Positions 7,765 through 14,583 of a stretch of 16,114 nt of DNA are shown in pieces. Where the stretch lies: assembly GCA_964614795.1 (NCBI GenBank), contig CAZTME010000019.1, positions 1 through 16,114 of the forward strand, in the 5' to 3' direction. Position 1 is the first letter of the stretch. Every line of letters starts with the position of its first letter. The translations under genes and the position numbers were made by a program. The notes under the pieces were generated by a model, which made no database searches, was not told the origin of the DNA, and saw nothing but the letters and a program-made list of their open reading frames with translations. Origin of the DNA: CAZTME01 sp964614795. Its GTDB lineage: Bacteria; Patescibacteriota; Microgenomatia; UBA1400; PJMF01.

Positions 7765-9111
7765 ATGCCAGAAGATTTGCGACCAAAAGATTTATCAAGT
7801 GCTCAAGTTGCCGGTAATACTTCAAAATCAGCAGATTCGCCAACCTCTCATGAAAAGGAAGGTGGAATTGCACTTGATCCTTCTAATGAAACGGCGTGCA
7901 GGCAATTCTTTGATCGCGCTCAAACAACACCGGGATTTTTTGATAAGGTCGGCTTAGTTCAAGACACATATTGGTCGGTCCCATTTGAACAACTAATGTT
8001 CTTGTTGTTAGAACAAGACGATTCTACCATTAGTGAGTTTCTTAAAAAATGCCCACACTCAATAGATTCACAATTTCTTAATGCTTTTTTATGCAACCTA
8101 TATTTAGAAGTTACTTCCTCTAATGCTCGCGCACTGGCTCAATATTTAGTAGACGTATTTGAAAATGTTCGTCATGATATTGATCAATCATTATACGATT
8201 CATTAATCGATTTTCTAGATTCATTAGTTTTGTATGATGAATATTGGGATGAGTTGGCAAACTTAAATTTACCGGTTATTTTTTCATATGACTCATTCGA
8301 TGCATTCGACTATTTGTTAAGTATTTCTTCGCGTGCACAAGAGATGAAAGATTTCTTAATATTTTACTGTAAAAGAATTTCCACTCAATTTCGCCAACAA
8401 CATCTTCCAAATTTCTCAAGTTCCCAATTAATAGAGTACTCCCAATATTTTCATGAAAGATTCCAACAAGAGGATAATCGAAGAAAAATTTTAGGATCGC
8501 ACGCTGTCTATTACATGGAACCAGATGATCCAAATAAGGAACCTTCAGAAAGTCATCAAGTGATTGCAATTTATCCTAAAGGCGACCTGCAAGATAAACC
8601 AACTTTTTTTGTAAGAAGAAATCCAGCGCATGCTATTGCCGCTTTAACTAAAGCCAGAGAAGTCTTGCCGGATTTTGTGAGTTCATCTTTCTATCCGGAG
8701 TTACCAGAATTAGATGATGAAAAGTCAGCTCATTCTATTTTTCAAGGCAAGAACAGGCGAAACAAAATTGGCCGTCATGGTTACAGAGAAGTTTATGCTG
8801 GAGAGACCATTGGAAGGTTAGGCTTCTATCAAAATATTCCTCCAGAGATAATTGAGGATATTTTCGCCCAAAGAACTTATATTTTAATTCAATTATTAAG
8901 TCATGGAATTCACCATAATGATTCTACTAACTATAACTTCAATGTGCGTTGGTTACTGAAAAATAAAGATGGTGCCATTATTACTATCGCATTTACTCTA
9001 GACAACGCTCTCAGAAAAGCTAGAGAACAAAACCTTACCCTTACTCCTATTGTTACTCTTCGTGATTGGGAATATGCGGAATATCACCCGGAAGAGGCGT
9101 GGGGAAAATAA
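7765..9111 (+). CDS. Orphan 448-aa protein with kinase-like (APH/choline-kinase-type) C-terminal signature
   Basis: No named family is recognised. Residues 1-40 are polar and probably disordered; about 40-240 are a run of helices. The last 200 residues carry HHNDSTNYNFNV, in which H384-x-D386-x4-N391 fits the Brenner motif of the aminoglycoside phosphotransferase/choline kinase branch of the protein-kinase-like fold. LRDWEYAEY follows, with D434-W-E436 in the place of the metal-binding D[FW]E. Segments QVIAIYPKG and TFFVRRNPAHAIAALTKA could be the N-lobe, but no clear ATP-binding Lys or glycine loop is seen; R284/R285 or K272 may substitute. The substrate could be a small molecule, sugar or protein. 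The ATG follows the -10 box directly, so leaderless translation is likely. It is followed after 17 bases by a glycosyltransferase, which suggests an operon. Kinase activity is inferred only. Confidence 0.75.
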   Translation: MPEDLRPKDLSSAQVAGNTSKSADSPTSHEKEGGIALDPSNETACRQFFDRAQTTPGFFDKVGLVQDTYWSVPFEQLMFLLLEQDDSTISEFLKKCPHSIDSQFLNAFLCNLYLEVTSSNARALAQYLVDVFENVRHDIDQSLYDSLIDFLDSLVLYDEYWDELANLNLPVIFSYDSFDAFDYLLSISSRAQEMKDFLIFYCKRISTQFRQQHLPNFSSSQLIEYSQYFHERFQQEDNRRKILGSHAVYYMEPDDPNKEPSESHQVIAIYPKGDLQDKPTFFVRRNPAHAIAALTKAREVLPDFVSSSFYPELPELDDEKSAHSIFQGKNRRNKIGRHGYREVYAGETIGRLGFYQNIPPEIIEDIFAQRTYILIQLLSHGIHHNDSTNYNFNVRWLLKNKDGAIITIAFTLDNALRKAREQNLTLTPIVTLRDWEYAEYHPEEAWGK

Positions 9112-9126
9112 GGTAAAATACCTTAT
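9108..9126 (+). repeat. Hairpin at the stop/start junction of two genes
   Basis: ATAAGGTA and TACCTTAT form a perfect 8-bp stem with a 3-base loop. The stem contains the stop codon of the kinase-like gene (TAA, 9109-9111) and ends 2 bases before the ATG of the glycosyltransferase. No T-run follows. It could limit translation of the downstream gene or protect the upstream mRNA end. Confidence 0.4.
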
Positions 9127-9128
9127 CA

Positions 9129-10181
9129 ATGTTAATGCTTGAAAACATTCTTCACAGCCTCACACCACAATATATTTCTTTGTTATTTTTCATAATTCGT
9201 CAGCGATTATTTGGTCAAGTGATCGTTTTTCTTGCTCCCCCGCCACTCACCACCACCGACGGCTACTTTGTGAGGGTTAAACAAATAGACAAACATTACA
9301 AGGGTTACCTGAAAATTTATTTAACTCATGAGCAGTGTTCCGCCTATTTTTCAATTAACAAAATCAAAAAGAATACCTTTCATGTGAGTTTTTTCCAGAT
9401 TTCAAAACTACAAAAAATTCAAGCCATCTTGATTTTGTTATTTGGCAAAAGTATTTATGCTCACGCTTTAGACTGGTTTAAGCCTTTTGCTAAGCAGTCC
9501 TATTGGTTGAATAAGTTTTGTCATTTATCTTGGGATGTGCATGGAGTAGTACCGGAAGAAATGGCCTTATTAAAAGATCCCAGAGTTGAAGAGTTTGAGG
9601 AATTAGAAAAAATTATTGCTCACACCGCCCATGATGTTGTTTGCGTGACAAAAAAGTTAAAAGAGCATTTGCAAAATAAATACCCAACCATTACACCAAG
9701 TTGGCAAATTGTGCCGATGTTGGCAGATTTACCAACTATTTCACCTAAAGTTTTGAAAATGAAGAAAAAATTAGCAAAAAATGAATTACCAACAGTTATA
9801 TATGCAGGAGGTTTGCAGCCATGGCAGTTGGTGGAAGAAATGCAAGCTTTTGTTGTCAAACATCTCAAAAAAGCAAATTGGATCTTTTGTGTGCCAGACA
9901 CATCTGCATTTTGGCAAACATTTCCGTTAAAAACACAACCAGCTAATATTAAAGTCTTAACTGCCAATAAGCAACAACTTCATGATTTTTATCTTAAGGC
10001 TCATTACGGCCTAATATTTAGAGACGACAACATCATCAACCGCGTCTCCTGCCCCAGCAAGCTCACTGAATACCTAGCCTACGGCATCACCCCAATCGTC
10101 AAATCACCGCACTTGGGAGATTTTATGGAGGATGAGAGGTATAGGCCAATTAATTTGCATTGGAAAAGACTCAATTTATGA
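9129..10181 (+). CDS. GT-B type glycosyltransferase with a replaced C-terminus
   Basis: This 350-residue protein is probably a cytoplasmic or membrane-associated sugar transferase. The N-terminal half has a hydrophobic stretch (VIVFLAPPPL) and SWDVHGVVPEE (134-144), followed by AHDVVCVTKKLKEHL. The C-terminal Rossmann half has PTVIYAGGLQPWQ (about 221-233) and CPSKLTEYLAYGITPIVKS (308-326), the donor-binding block of GT4-like enzymes. The protein stops only ~25 residues after that block, and its tail RPINLHWKRLNL differs from RPVNMKNIELVNYLNK, which is encoded 694 bases further on after a near-identical repeat. The native C-terminus has therefore probably been displaced. It may still be active. 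No Shine-Dalgarno precedes the ATG at 9129 or the one at 9135. It likely forms an operon with the kinase-like gene upstream. It is the only long gene here that ends in TGA. Confidence 0.8.
   Translation: MLMLENILHSLTPQYISLLFFIIRQRLFGQVIVFLAPPPLTTTDGYFVRVKQIDKHYKGYLKIYLTHEQCSAYFSINKIKKNTFHVSFFQISKLQKIQAILILLFGKSIYAHALDWFKPFAKQSYWLNKFCHLSWDVHGVVPEEMALLKDPRVEEFEELEKIIAHTAHDVVCVTKKLKEHLQNKYPTITPSWQIVPMLADLPTISPKVLKMKKKLAKNELPTVIYAGGLQPWQLVEEMQAFVVKHLKKANWIFCVPDTSAFWQTFPLKTQPANIKVLTANKQQLHDFYLKAHYGLIFRDDNIINRVSCPSKLTEYLAYGITPIVKSPHLGDFMEDERYRPINLHWKRLNL
10087..10147 (+). repeat. 61-bp direct repeat, copy 1 (inside the GT-B gene)
   Basis: It is identical at 58 of 61 positions to 10781-10841. The differences are at 10097 and 10136 (both silent third positions) and 10098 (Val/Ile). 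Homology ends sharply on both sides. The period is 694 bases. Confidence 0.92.
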
Positions 10182-10331
10182 ATATGAGCGCTGTTGGTTT
10201 TACTGCGTGCGTAATTGATTTTGGCCAAACTTGTAGCATTGTTTTCTAGAAGAGCAAGTAAGAATGGTTCTTGAGAAATGTTAACTCGTTGATGAAACAA
10301 GAAAATTATTGGAAAAGGAATAACAAGATGG

Positions 10332-10359
10332 TTGATTTTACTTAAACTATGTGTAGACT
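10332..10359 (+). promoter_or_regulatory. Putative promoter of the 116-aa orphan
   Basis: TTGATT (10332-10337), 16 bases, then TAGACT (10354-10359) is a moderate sigma70-like match. It lies about 27 bases before the ATG at 10387 and leaves room for the strong ribosome site AAAGGAG at 10375-10381. It lies inside the segment between the direct repeats. Confidence 0.45.
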
Positions 10360-10386
10360 AAAAGCAAAATAAAGAAAGGAGTACGT

Positions 10387-10737
10387 ATGGGAGAAGGAAT
10401 TTTTGACAATCCCGATAAGAAAGAAGGTGTTGAGATCAAGTTAAGTCTCGAACAAAGAATAGCTCAAATTCAGGATCTTCAGACGATTCACGATCTTCTA
10501 CAGCATTCCGATATGCGTAGCATGTCACAAGACACATTCAATCAGCTCAAAGAGAGGGCACATTCAATCATTGAAGGCTACAAGGAGGCTTTGATCAATG
10601 ACCCTTCTAATTTGCGCAATTTTTTAAGTGATGTCAGAGCTATACAATATGACACCTTACTTGATGCTTCGGACATAGATGCGGCGATTAATGCTTTGAA
10701 TCAGGCAGCCAACAATACCTATCACCCCACAGTCTAA
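10387..10737 (+). CDS. Orphan 116-aa helical protein in a repeat-flanked segment
   Basis: I do not recognise this protein. It is acidic and predicted almost entirely helical: EIKLSLEQRIAQIQDLQTIHDLLQ, a second helix around QDTFNQLKERAHSIIEGYKEALIN, and two more in the C-terminal half (LRNFLSDVRAI and ASDIDAAINALNQAANN). There is no signal peptide, membrane segment or cysteine, so a soluble cytoplasmic helical bundle is likely. Gene signals are good: AAAGGAG ends 5 bases before the ATG, and a plausible promoter lies just upstream. It sits between two 61-bp direct repeats derived from the 3' end of a glycosyltransferase gene, so it looks like an inserted cassette with its own promoter. It could be a small regulator, an antitoxin-like protein or a cargo gene; nothing in the sequence decides. 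Confidence 0.7.
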   Translation: MGEGIFDNPDKKEGVEIKLSLEQRIAQIQDLQTIHDLLQHSDMRSMSQDTFNQLKERAHSIIEGYKEALINDPSNLRNFLSDVRAIQYDTLLDASDIDAAINALNQAANNTYHPTV

Positions 10738-10779
10738 TTTTTTTAACCAAAACTCGTCACTTTGTAAGATGGAAAACTT

Positions 10780-10887
10780 CTCACCCCAATTATCAAATCA
10801 CCGCACTTGGGAGATTTTATGGAGGATGAAAGGTATAGGCCGGTGAATATGAAGAATATTGAGCTAGTAAATTACCTCAACAAATAG
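10780..10887 (+). pseudogene. Detached 3' end of a GT-B glycosyltransferase gene
   Basis: In frame from 10783 the sequence reads TPIIKSPHLGDFMEDE, then RYRPVNMKNIELVNYLNK and TAG at 10885-10887. The first part repeats residues 321-339 of the glycosyltransferase ending at 10181, with one conservative change. The second part looks like the normal continuation of such a protein. An in-frame TAA at 10765-10767 and the lack of a start show it is not expressed as a gene. It is either the original tail of the upstream gene, pushed away by an insertion, or the remnant of a lost tandem paralogue. Its last 16 bases overlap the end of the Stealth-GT4 gene on the other strand. Confidence 0.8.
10781..10841 (+). 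repeat. 61-bp direct repeat, copy 2 (in the detached 3' end)
   Basis: Partner of 10087-10147 at 58/61 identity, same orientation. Together they bracket a 633-base segment containing the 116-aa orphan and its promoter. Confidence 0.92.
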
Positions 10888-13364
10888 GTATTTAAAATCG
10901 ATTTCCATTTACTATCCCACCTATCTTTTGAAAATGCTTCCGCTGTCTTTAATGCATTTTTTTGTAATTTCCTTCTCAAAGATAGATTATCTAGCAGGAG
11001 AATTATTGCATTAATGAGAGCTTGTTGGTTAGGTTCTATCAACAACCCATTATGACTGTCAATTACGACATCAGTTAAACCGCCTATTCTAGTAGCAACA
11101 ACTGCATTTCCTGATGCCATAGCTTCTAGCAACGATAAGCTTGTTCCTTCACTATAGAGTGTGGGAATAATTGATATATCTGCATTTTGATATGCCAAAT
11201 GCATTTCATCAAAGTCATAACTGTGAATCTTAATTTGTTTTGAAAATTGTCTTTGTAATTTAATTAGCGACTTCATGTCCTCATTTTCACCTCTTCCAGC
11301 AAAATGAAATTCAACATCGGGTCTATAAGGCAATATATTTTTAGATGCTTCAATGGCCAAATACAAACCTCTTGGTTTGTAAAAACGTCTCGGGTACAAA
11401 ATAATTGTATTATTTTTTTCTACGTGTTTTGGTTTGAAAATATTTAAATCTACATAATTTGGAATGTATTTAAATCTTAAAGATAAATTATAATCGAATG
11501 TTTGAAACCACTTGCATGTATTGGTGTCTACAGAAATAATCGAATCAAACAATCCTGCAGAATTTAAAACTTTTTTATGATAATCCACTGTATTGAGAAA
11601 ATTTTCTTTACAATTAGTTTCACTATCCCAAGCGACACCATGACTAATTCCAATCGCAGGAGTAATGTCACGCTTTAAATTTATAAAAAATGGTGAATAA
11701 ATATTTAACACACTTTTATCCGCAGTAATTGTTTGAAATAAGTGATGAGAGTAATTACCAGTAATAATATTTTGTGAGTTCGCTCCCAAACCAATTACGG
11801 CTATATTTCCATGTTTTATGTGCCACAATTTATTCGAATCTTGAAAAATGTTTGTATTATAACCACATGATTTAATTAAATTAATTAAATCCACCAAGTA
11901 TCTTTCTGCTCCTCCGTTATAATAATGGATCCCATCAAAATCGTAATACAGGTGTGTGTATATATTAACGTGATTGTCAATTTGAATATTATTGATTTTT
12001 AAGAAATTCCTAACTAACTCAATTTGTTCATAATTACCATTATCAATCTTTAAATTTTTAGATTGGGTCGTGGTGCGTACTTTTAAGGTATCACTTCTAC
12101 TACGTGTTAGTAATAAATCTCTAATTTTAAAATAAATTTCTGCAACTCTCCATATGCGTCCGTTATAGATCTTGTCTAAATGGCGTTGTAATTGCGAGGT
12201 AAGTAATAATTGATTACTCAACTCAAATTTAATTTTATTAAGACTTTTTAATAATTTTTCATTTTCAATAATGACCGCTGATTTTAAATCAGAAATACTT
12301 TTGAATATTTCAATAATCTCATTTGTTGAATCGAAATTATTTGTAGTTGTTAGTTCAAATTCTGAATTGTGATTAAATTTTAAGGATAAACATGAGAAAG
12401 CAATTTTTATGTATTCTTGATCATAGTCATCCCCTTGAGAGAGAGAGAGAAACTTGTAATAGTTAGAAAAAATTTTGAATATATCTAATTTCTCTTGTGA
12501 GTAATTTGTAGCCCCGAGCGCATACTCAAAAAGATCATCTGATTCACTGAACACTATTTTATTATTTTTATAATTATCAATTGCATACAAATAGAAGTGA
12601 AAAATGTCATTTCTTGCTCTAAATTGGTTTTTATACATGAATTTTTTTAAAAATATTTTGTTTTTATTATAAATTTTAAGACTCTCTGATTTGAGTTGGG
12701 CATAGGGGCAATGCTTTATCATCAATGAAAAGTCTATATCAGGATAATATGTATTGGCTAAAATTACAGAGTTTTTAAAAAAGGGCAATTTATCGGTTTG
12801 TAATTGAAATTGATTATTTAAGGAATTAAAAAAATCAAAATCATTATTAAAATCAAATTTTTGTGCAAAAGATTTTTTTTGATTTTGGTTATTAATTAAA
12901 ACATGACAAATTGTCTTGTTGTCCTGAAAGAACTCTTTTTTATTAAGACTTTTCAAAATCAGCATATCATCATTAAAATAAATAAAATGTTCTGCAAGAC
13001 CTGGTATTCTATGAATAAACCATTCTATTAATAATGAATTAAAGACAGGTCTTTTAACCCATTTTGGAAATATAACTGAGTGATCAATTATCTTGATTTT
13101 TGGATGACTTACATTCAGCCATTCTGGAACTTGATTATCTGTAACAATATATATTCTTCTAACCCATGGTATGTAATGCTCAACAGAACGTAAAGAATAT
13201 TTCAGTTCGTCATGATTTTGAAATCTACCCTCAACAATTCCATTTTGTGTTACTTTTTTTTTATCTACCTTACTTAAGGCATCAAGACGTTTTTTATTCC
13301 ACACAGGATCAGAATCATCACACCAAGTATAAACAATATCTACAGGAAAATTCGACTTTGACAT
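10872..13364 (-). CDS. Stealth phosphotransferase fused to a GT4 glycosyltransferase
   Basis: An 830-residue two-enzyme fusion. Residues about 8-270 form a Stealth domain: CR1 DIVYTWCDDSDPVW; CR2 HDELKYSLRSVEHYIPWVRRIYIV to HFIYFNDDM; CR3 around KHCPYAQLKSESL and RARNDI; CR4 near SESDDLFEY. Stealth proteins transfer hexose-1-phosphate in capsule or exopolysaccharide synthesis. A helical linker (about 345-420) with YNGRIWRVAE leads to a GT4 domain (about 465-830) with GGAER (484-488), ILYPRRFYKPRGL, FHFAGRGE and the E-x7-E block E739-GTSLSLL-E747, which binds the donor. The ATG at 13364 is preferred over the TTG at 13370; neither has a strong ribosome site. It follows wecB by 22 bases in one operon. 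It is very AT-rich (13 G+C in 60 bases at 12541-12600) and carries a (TC)7 tract and A9 and A8 runs in its coding strand. Confidence 0.9.
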   Translation of the reverse strand: MSKSNFPVDIVYTWCDDSDPVWNKKRLDALSKVDKKKVTQNGIVEGRFQNHDELKYSLRSVEHYIPWVRRIYIVTDNQVPEWLNVSHPKIKIIDHSVIFPKWVKRPVFNSLLIEWFIHRIPGLAEHFIYFNDDMLILKSLNKKEFFQDNKTICHVLINNQNQKKSFAQKFDFNNDFDFFNSLNNQFQLQTDKLPFFKNSVILANTYYPDIDFSLMIKHCPYAQLKSESLKIYNKNKIFLKKFMYKNQFRARNDIFHFYLYAIDNYKNNKIVFSESDDLFEYALGATNYSQEKLDIFKIFSNYYKFLSLSQGDDYDQEYIKIAFSCLSLKFNHNSEFELTTTNNFDSTNEIIEIFKSISDLKSAVIIENEKLLKSLNKIKFELSNQLLLTSQLQRHLDKIYNGRIWRVAEIYFKIRDLLLTRSRSDTLKVRTTTQSKNLKIDNGNYEQIELVRNFLKINNIQIDNHVNIYTHLYYDFDGIHYYNGGAERYLVDLINLIKSCGYNTNIFQDSNKLWHIKHGNIAVIGLGANSQNIITGNYSHHLFQTITADKSVLNIYSPFFINLKRDITPAIGISHGVAWDSETNCKENFLNTVDYHKKVLNSAGLFDSIISVDTNTCKWFQTFDYNLSLRFKYIPNYVDLNIFKPKHVEKNNTIILYPRRFYKPRGLYLAIEASKNILPYRPDVEFHFAGRGENEDMKSLIKLQRQFSKQIKIHSYDFDEMHLAYQNADISIIPTLYSEGTSLSLLEAMASGNAVVATRIGGLTDVVIDSHNGLLIEPNQQALINAIILLLDNLSLRRKLQKNALKTAEAFSKDRWDSKWKSILNTYLLR
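12437..12450 (-). repeat. (TC)7 dinucleotide tract inside the Stealth-GT4 coding sequence
   Basis: Seven perfect GA units on the plus strand read as TC repeats in the gene and encode Leu-Ser-Leu-Ser. Gain or loss of one unit shifts the frame after the Stealth domain and removes the GT4 domain. Confidence 0.9.
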
Positions 13365-13386
13365 AAGCAATAATCTTCTAAAAAAC

Positions 13387-14463
13387 TTAAATTATATGTT
13401 TAAGAATTTTAACTCCTGCAAAACCATCTCCAAATGGTTTGATCCATAAAGCTTTCTTATTTAATGATTTAATAACTACATTAAAAATTTTTTTTCCATC
13501 ACTTCCCACTAGCACATTAGCTCCTACATCTACCGTTTCCGGTCGTTCTGTGTTATCTCTTAATGTGATGCAAGGAATTCCTAATATGCATGCTTCCTCC
13601 TGTAGACCTCCAGAATCGGTCAGTATTACTTTAGCATGTTGTTCTAAAACTAACATTTCCAAATAGCCTACTGGTTCAAGAAGTTTAATTCTTTTTTCGT
13701 CAATTTCAATGTTAAATTTTGACAAGTTTTTTTTAGTTCTTGGGTGGATTGGGAAATATATAGTCAAATCATGTTCTAATGAAATTAGAGTTACTGCTTT
13801 CATTATTCTTTTAAAAATAATCTCCTCGTCCACATTTGCAGGACGATGCAAAGTCAATAAGGCATAACGCTTATTTTTATAATGATCGTATTCTAAATGC
13901 TTATTGGCAATTTTCCGATTTTGATAAACAGCGTCAACAATAGTGTTGCCAGTAACAAAGACTATCTTTTGATTGATACCCTCATTTAATAAAATTTTTT
14001 TCTGTTTTTCCGTAGGTGCAAAAAGAGCGGTTGAAACATGATCTATGAGAACGCGATTAATTTCTTCTGGCATTGTCCTATCGTAACTCCTCAGACCCGC
14101 CTCAACATGACCAACATTTAAATTTAGTTTCGCACCCGCCAATGCTCCAGCCAATGCCGAATTGGTATCACCCTGAACTAAAACATATGTTGGTTTTTCA
14201 TCAATTAAAATCTCTTCAATTTTTTCAAGCATGCGAGCTGTCATTTTGCCATGCAAATTTTCTCTAACATCTAAGTTATAAGTGGGAAGTGGCAATTCCA
14301 ATTCTTCAAAAAAAACCTTGTCCATGTTACTAGAGTAATGCTGGTTGGTATGAATAATGAAGTAGTTTATTTTCTGTTTTTCACATTCGCGAATGATTGG
14401 TGAAAATTTGATTATTTCCGGTCTAGTGCCAAGGATGATGGCGAGTTTTGGTTTGAGGTTCAT
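13387..14463 (-). CDS. wecB: UDP-N-acetylglucosamine 2-epimerase (non-hydrolysing)
   Basis: A 358-residue enzyme of full family length. It interconverts UDP-GlcNAc and UDP-ManNAc in the cytoplasm, supplying ManNAc units for surface polysaccharide. Visible motifs: GTRPEIIKFSP (12-22), QGDT with D99, HVEAGLRSYDRTMPEEINR with E121 and E133, LHRPAN with H206, DSGGLQEEA (283-291) and RDNTERPET. These match the catalytic Asp95, Glu117, Glu131 and His213 and the UDP-binding Ser-Gly-Gly of E. coli WecB. No dehydrogenase (WecC) is in the window, so conversion to ManNAcA is not shown. The gene has a good promoter (14517-14489) but no clear Shine-Dalgarno. It is followed after 22 bases by the Stealth-GT4 gene. 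An A8 run in the coding strand lies at 13734-13727. The wecB symbol rests on motif identity; in a Gram-positive-type scheme the same enzyme is called mnaA. Confidence 0.95.
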   Translation of the reverse strand: MNLKPKLAIILGTRPEIIKFSPIIRECEKQKINYFIIHTNQHYSSNMDKVFFEELELPLPTYNLDVRENLHGKMTARMLEKIEEILIDEKPTYVLVQGDTNSALAGALAGAKLNLNVGHVEAGLRSYDRTMPEEINRVLIDHVSTALFAPTEKQKKILLNEGINQKIVFVTGNTIVDAVYQNRKIANKHLEYDHYKNKRYALLTLHRPANVDEEIIFKRIMKAVTLISLEHDLTIYFPIHPRTKKNLSKFNIEIDEKRIKLLEPVGYLEMLVLEQHAKVILTDSGGLQEEACILGIPCITLRDNTERPETVDVGANVLVGSDGKKIFNVVIKSLNKKALWIKPFGDGFAGVKILKHII

Positions 14464-14488
14464 GTTTTATTTAGTTGATTACTGGGAG

Positions 14489-14517
14489 ATTGTACTTACA
14501 AGATTGGTATTATTCAA
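14489..14517 (-). promoter_or_regulatory. Promoter of the wecB-Stealth operon
   Basis: On the minus strand, TTGAAT (14517-14512) and TACAAT (14494-14489) are separated by exactly 17 bases, 25 bases before the ATG. A 6-bp inverted repeat (ATTGGT 14503-14508, ACCAAT 14517-14522) spans the -35 region and could be a binding site. Confidence 0.6.
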
Positions 14518-14545
14518 CCAATAAAAACATAAGCGACAATATATT

Positions 14546-14576
14546 TTCAAACAAATTTTCATCCATATTGTATAAT
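14546..14576 (+). promoter_or_regulatory. Promoter of the laccase-domain gene, leaderless geometry
   Basis: A perfect TATAAT at 14571-14576 lies 7 bases before the ATG at 14584, so transcription would begin on or next to the start codon. The best -35 candidate, TTCAAA at 14546-14551, is weak and 19 bases away. No Shine-Dalgarno can fit on such an mRNA. Confidence 0.5.
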
Positions 14577-14583
14577 ATATAGG

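Noticed and set aside
10179..10220. UGA recoded as glycine, which would extend the GT-B protein
   Set aside because: All other long genes read through hundreds of codons without an internal TGA, which would be very unlikely if UGA coded Gly; the standard code is supported.
10079..10300. 73-codon minus-strand frame across the GT-B gene end
   Set aside because: It runs antisense through repeat copy 1, has no start signals and resembles no family; best explained as a shadow of the GT-B gene plus intergenic DNA.
10739..10750. Intrinsic terminator after the 116-aa gene
   Set aside because: There is a T-rich run but no stable stem in front of it.
10087..10841. The 61-bp repeat as a transposon target-site duplication
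   Set aside because: It is much longer than known target duplications, and no terminal inverted repeats or transposase are present.
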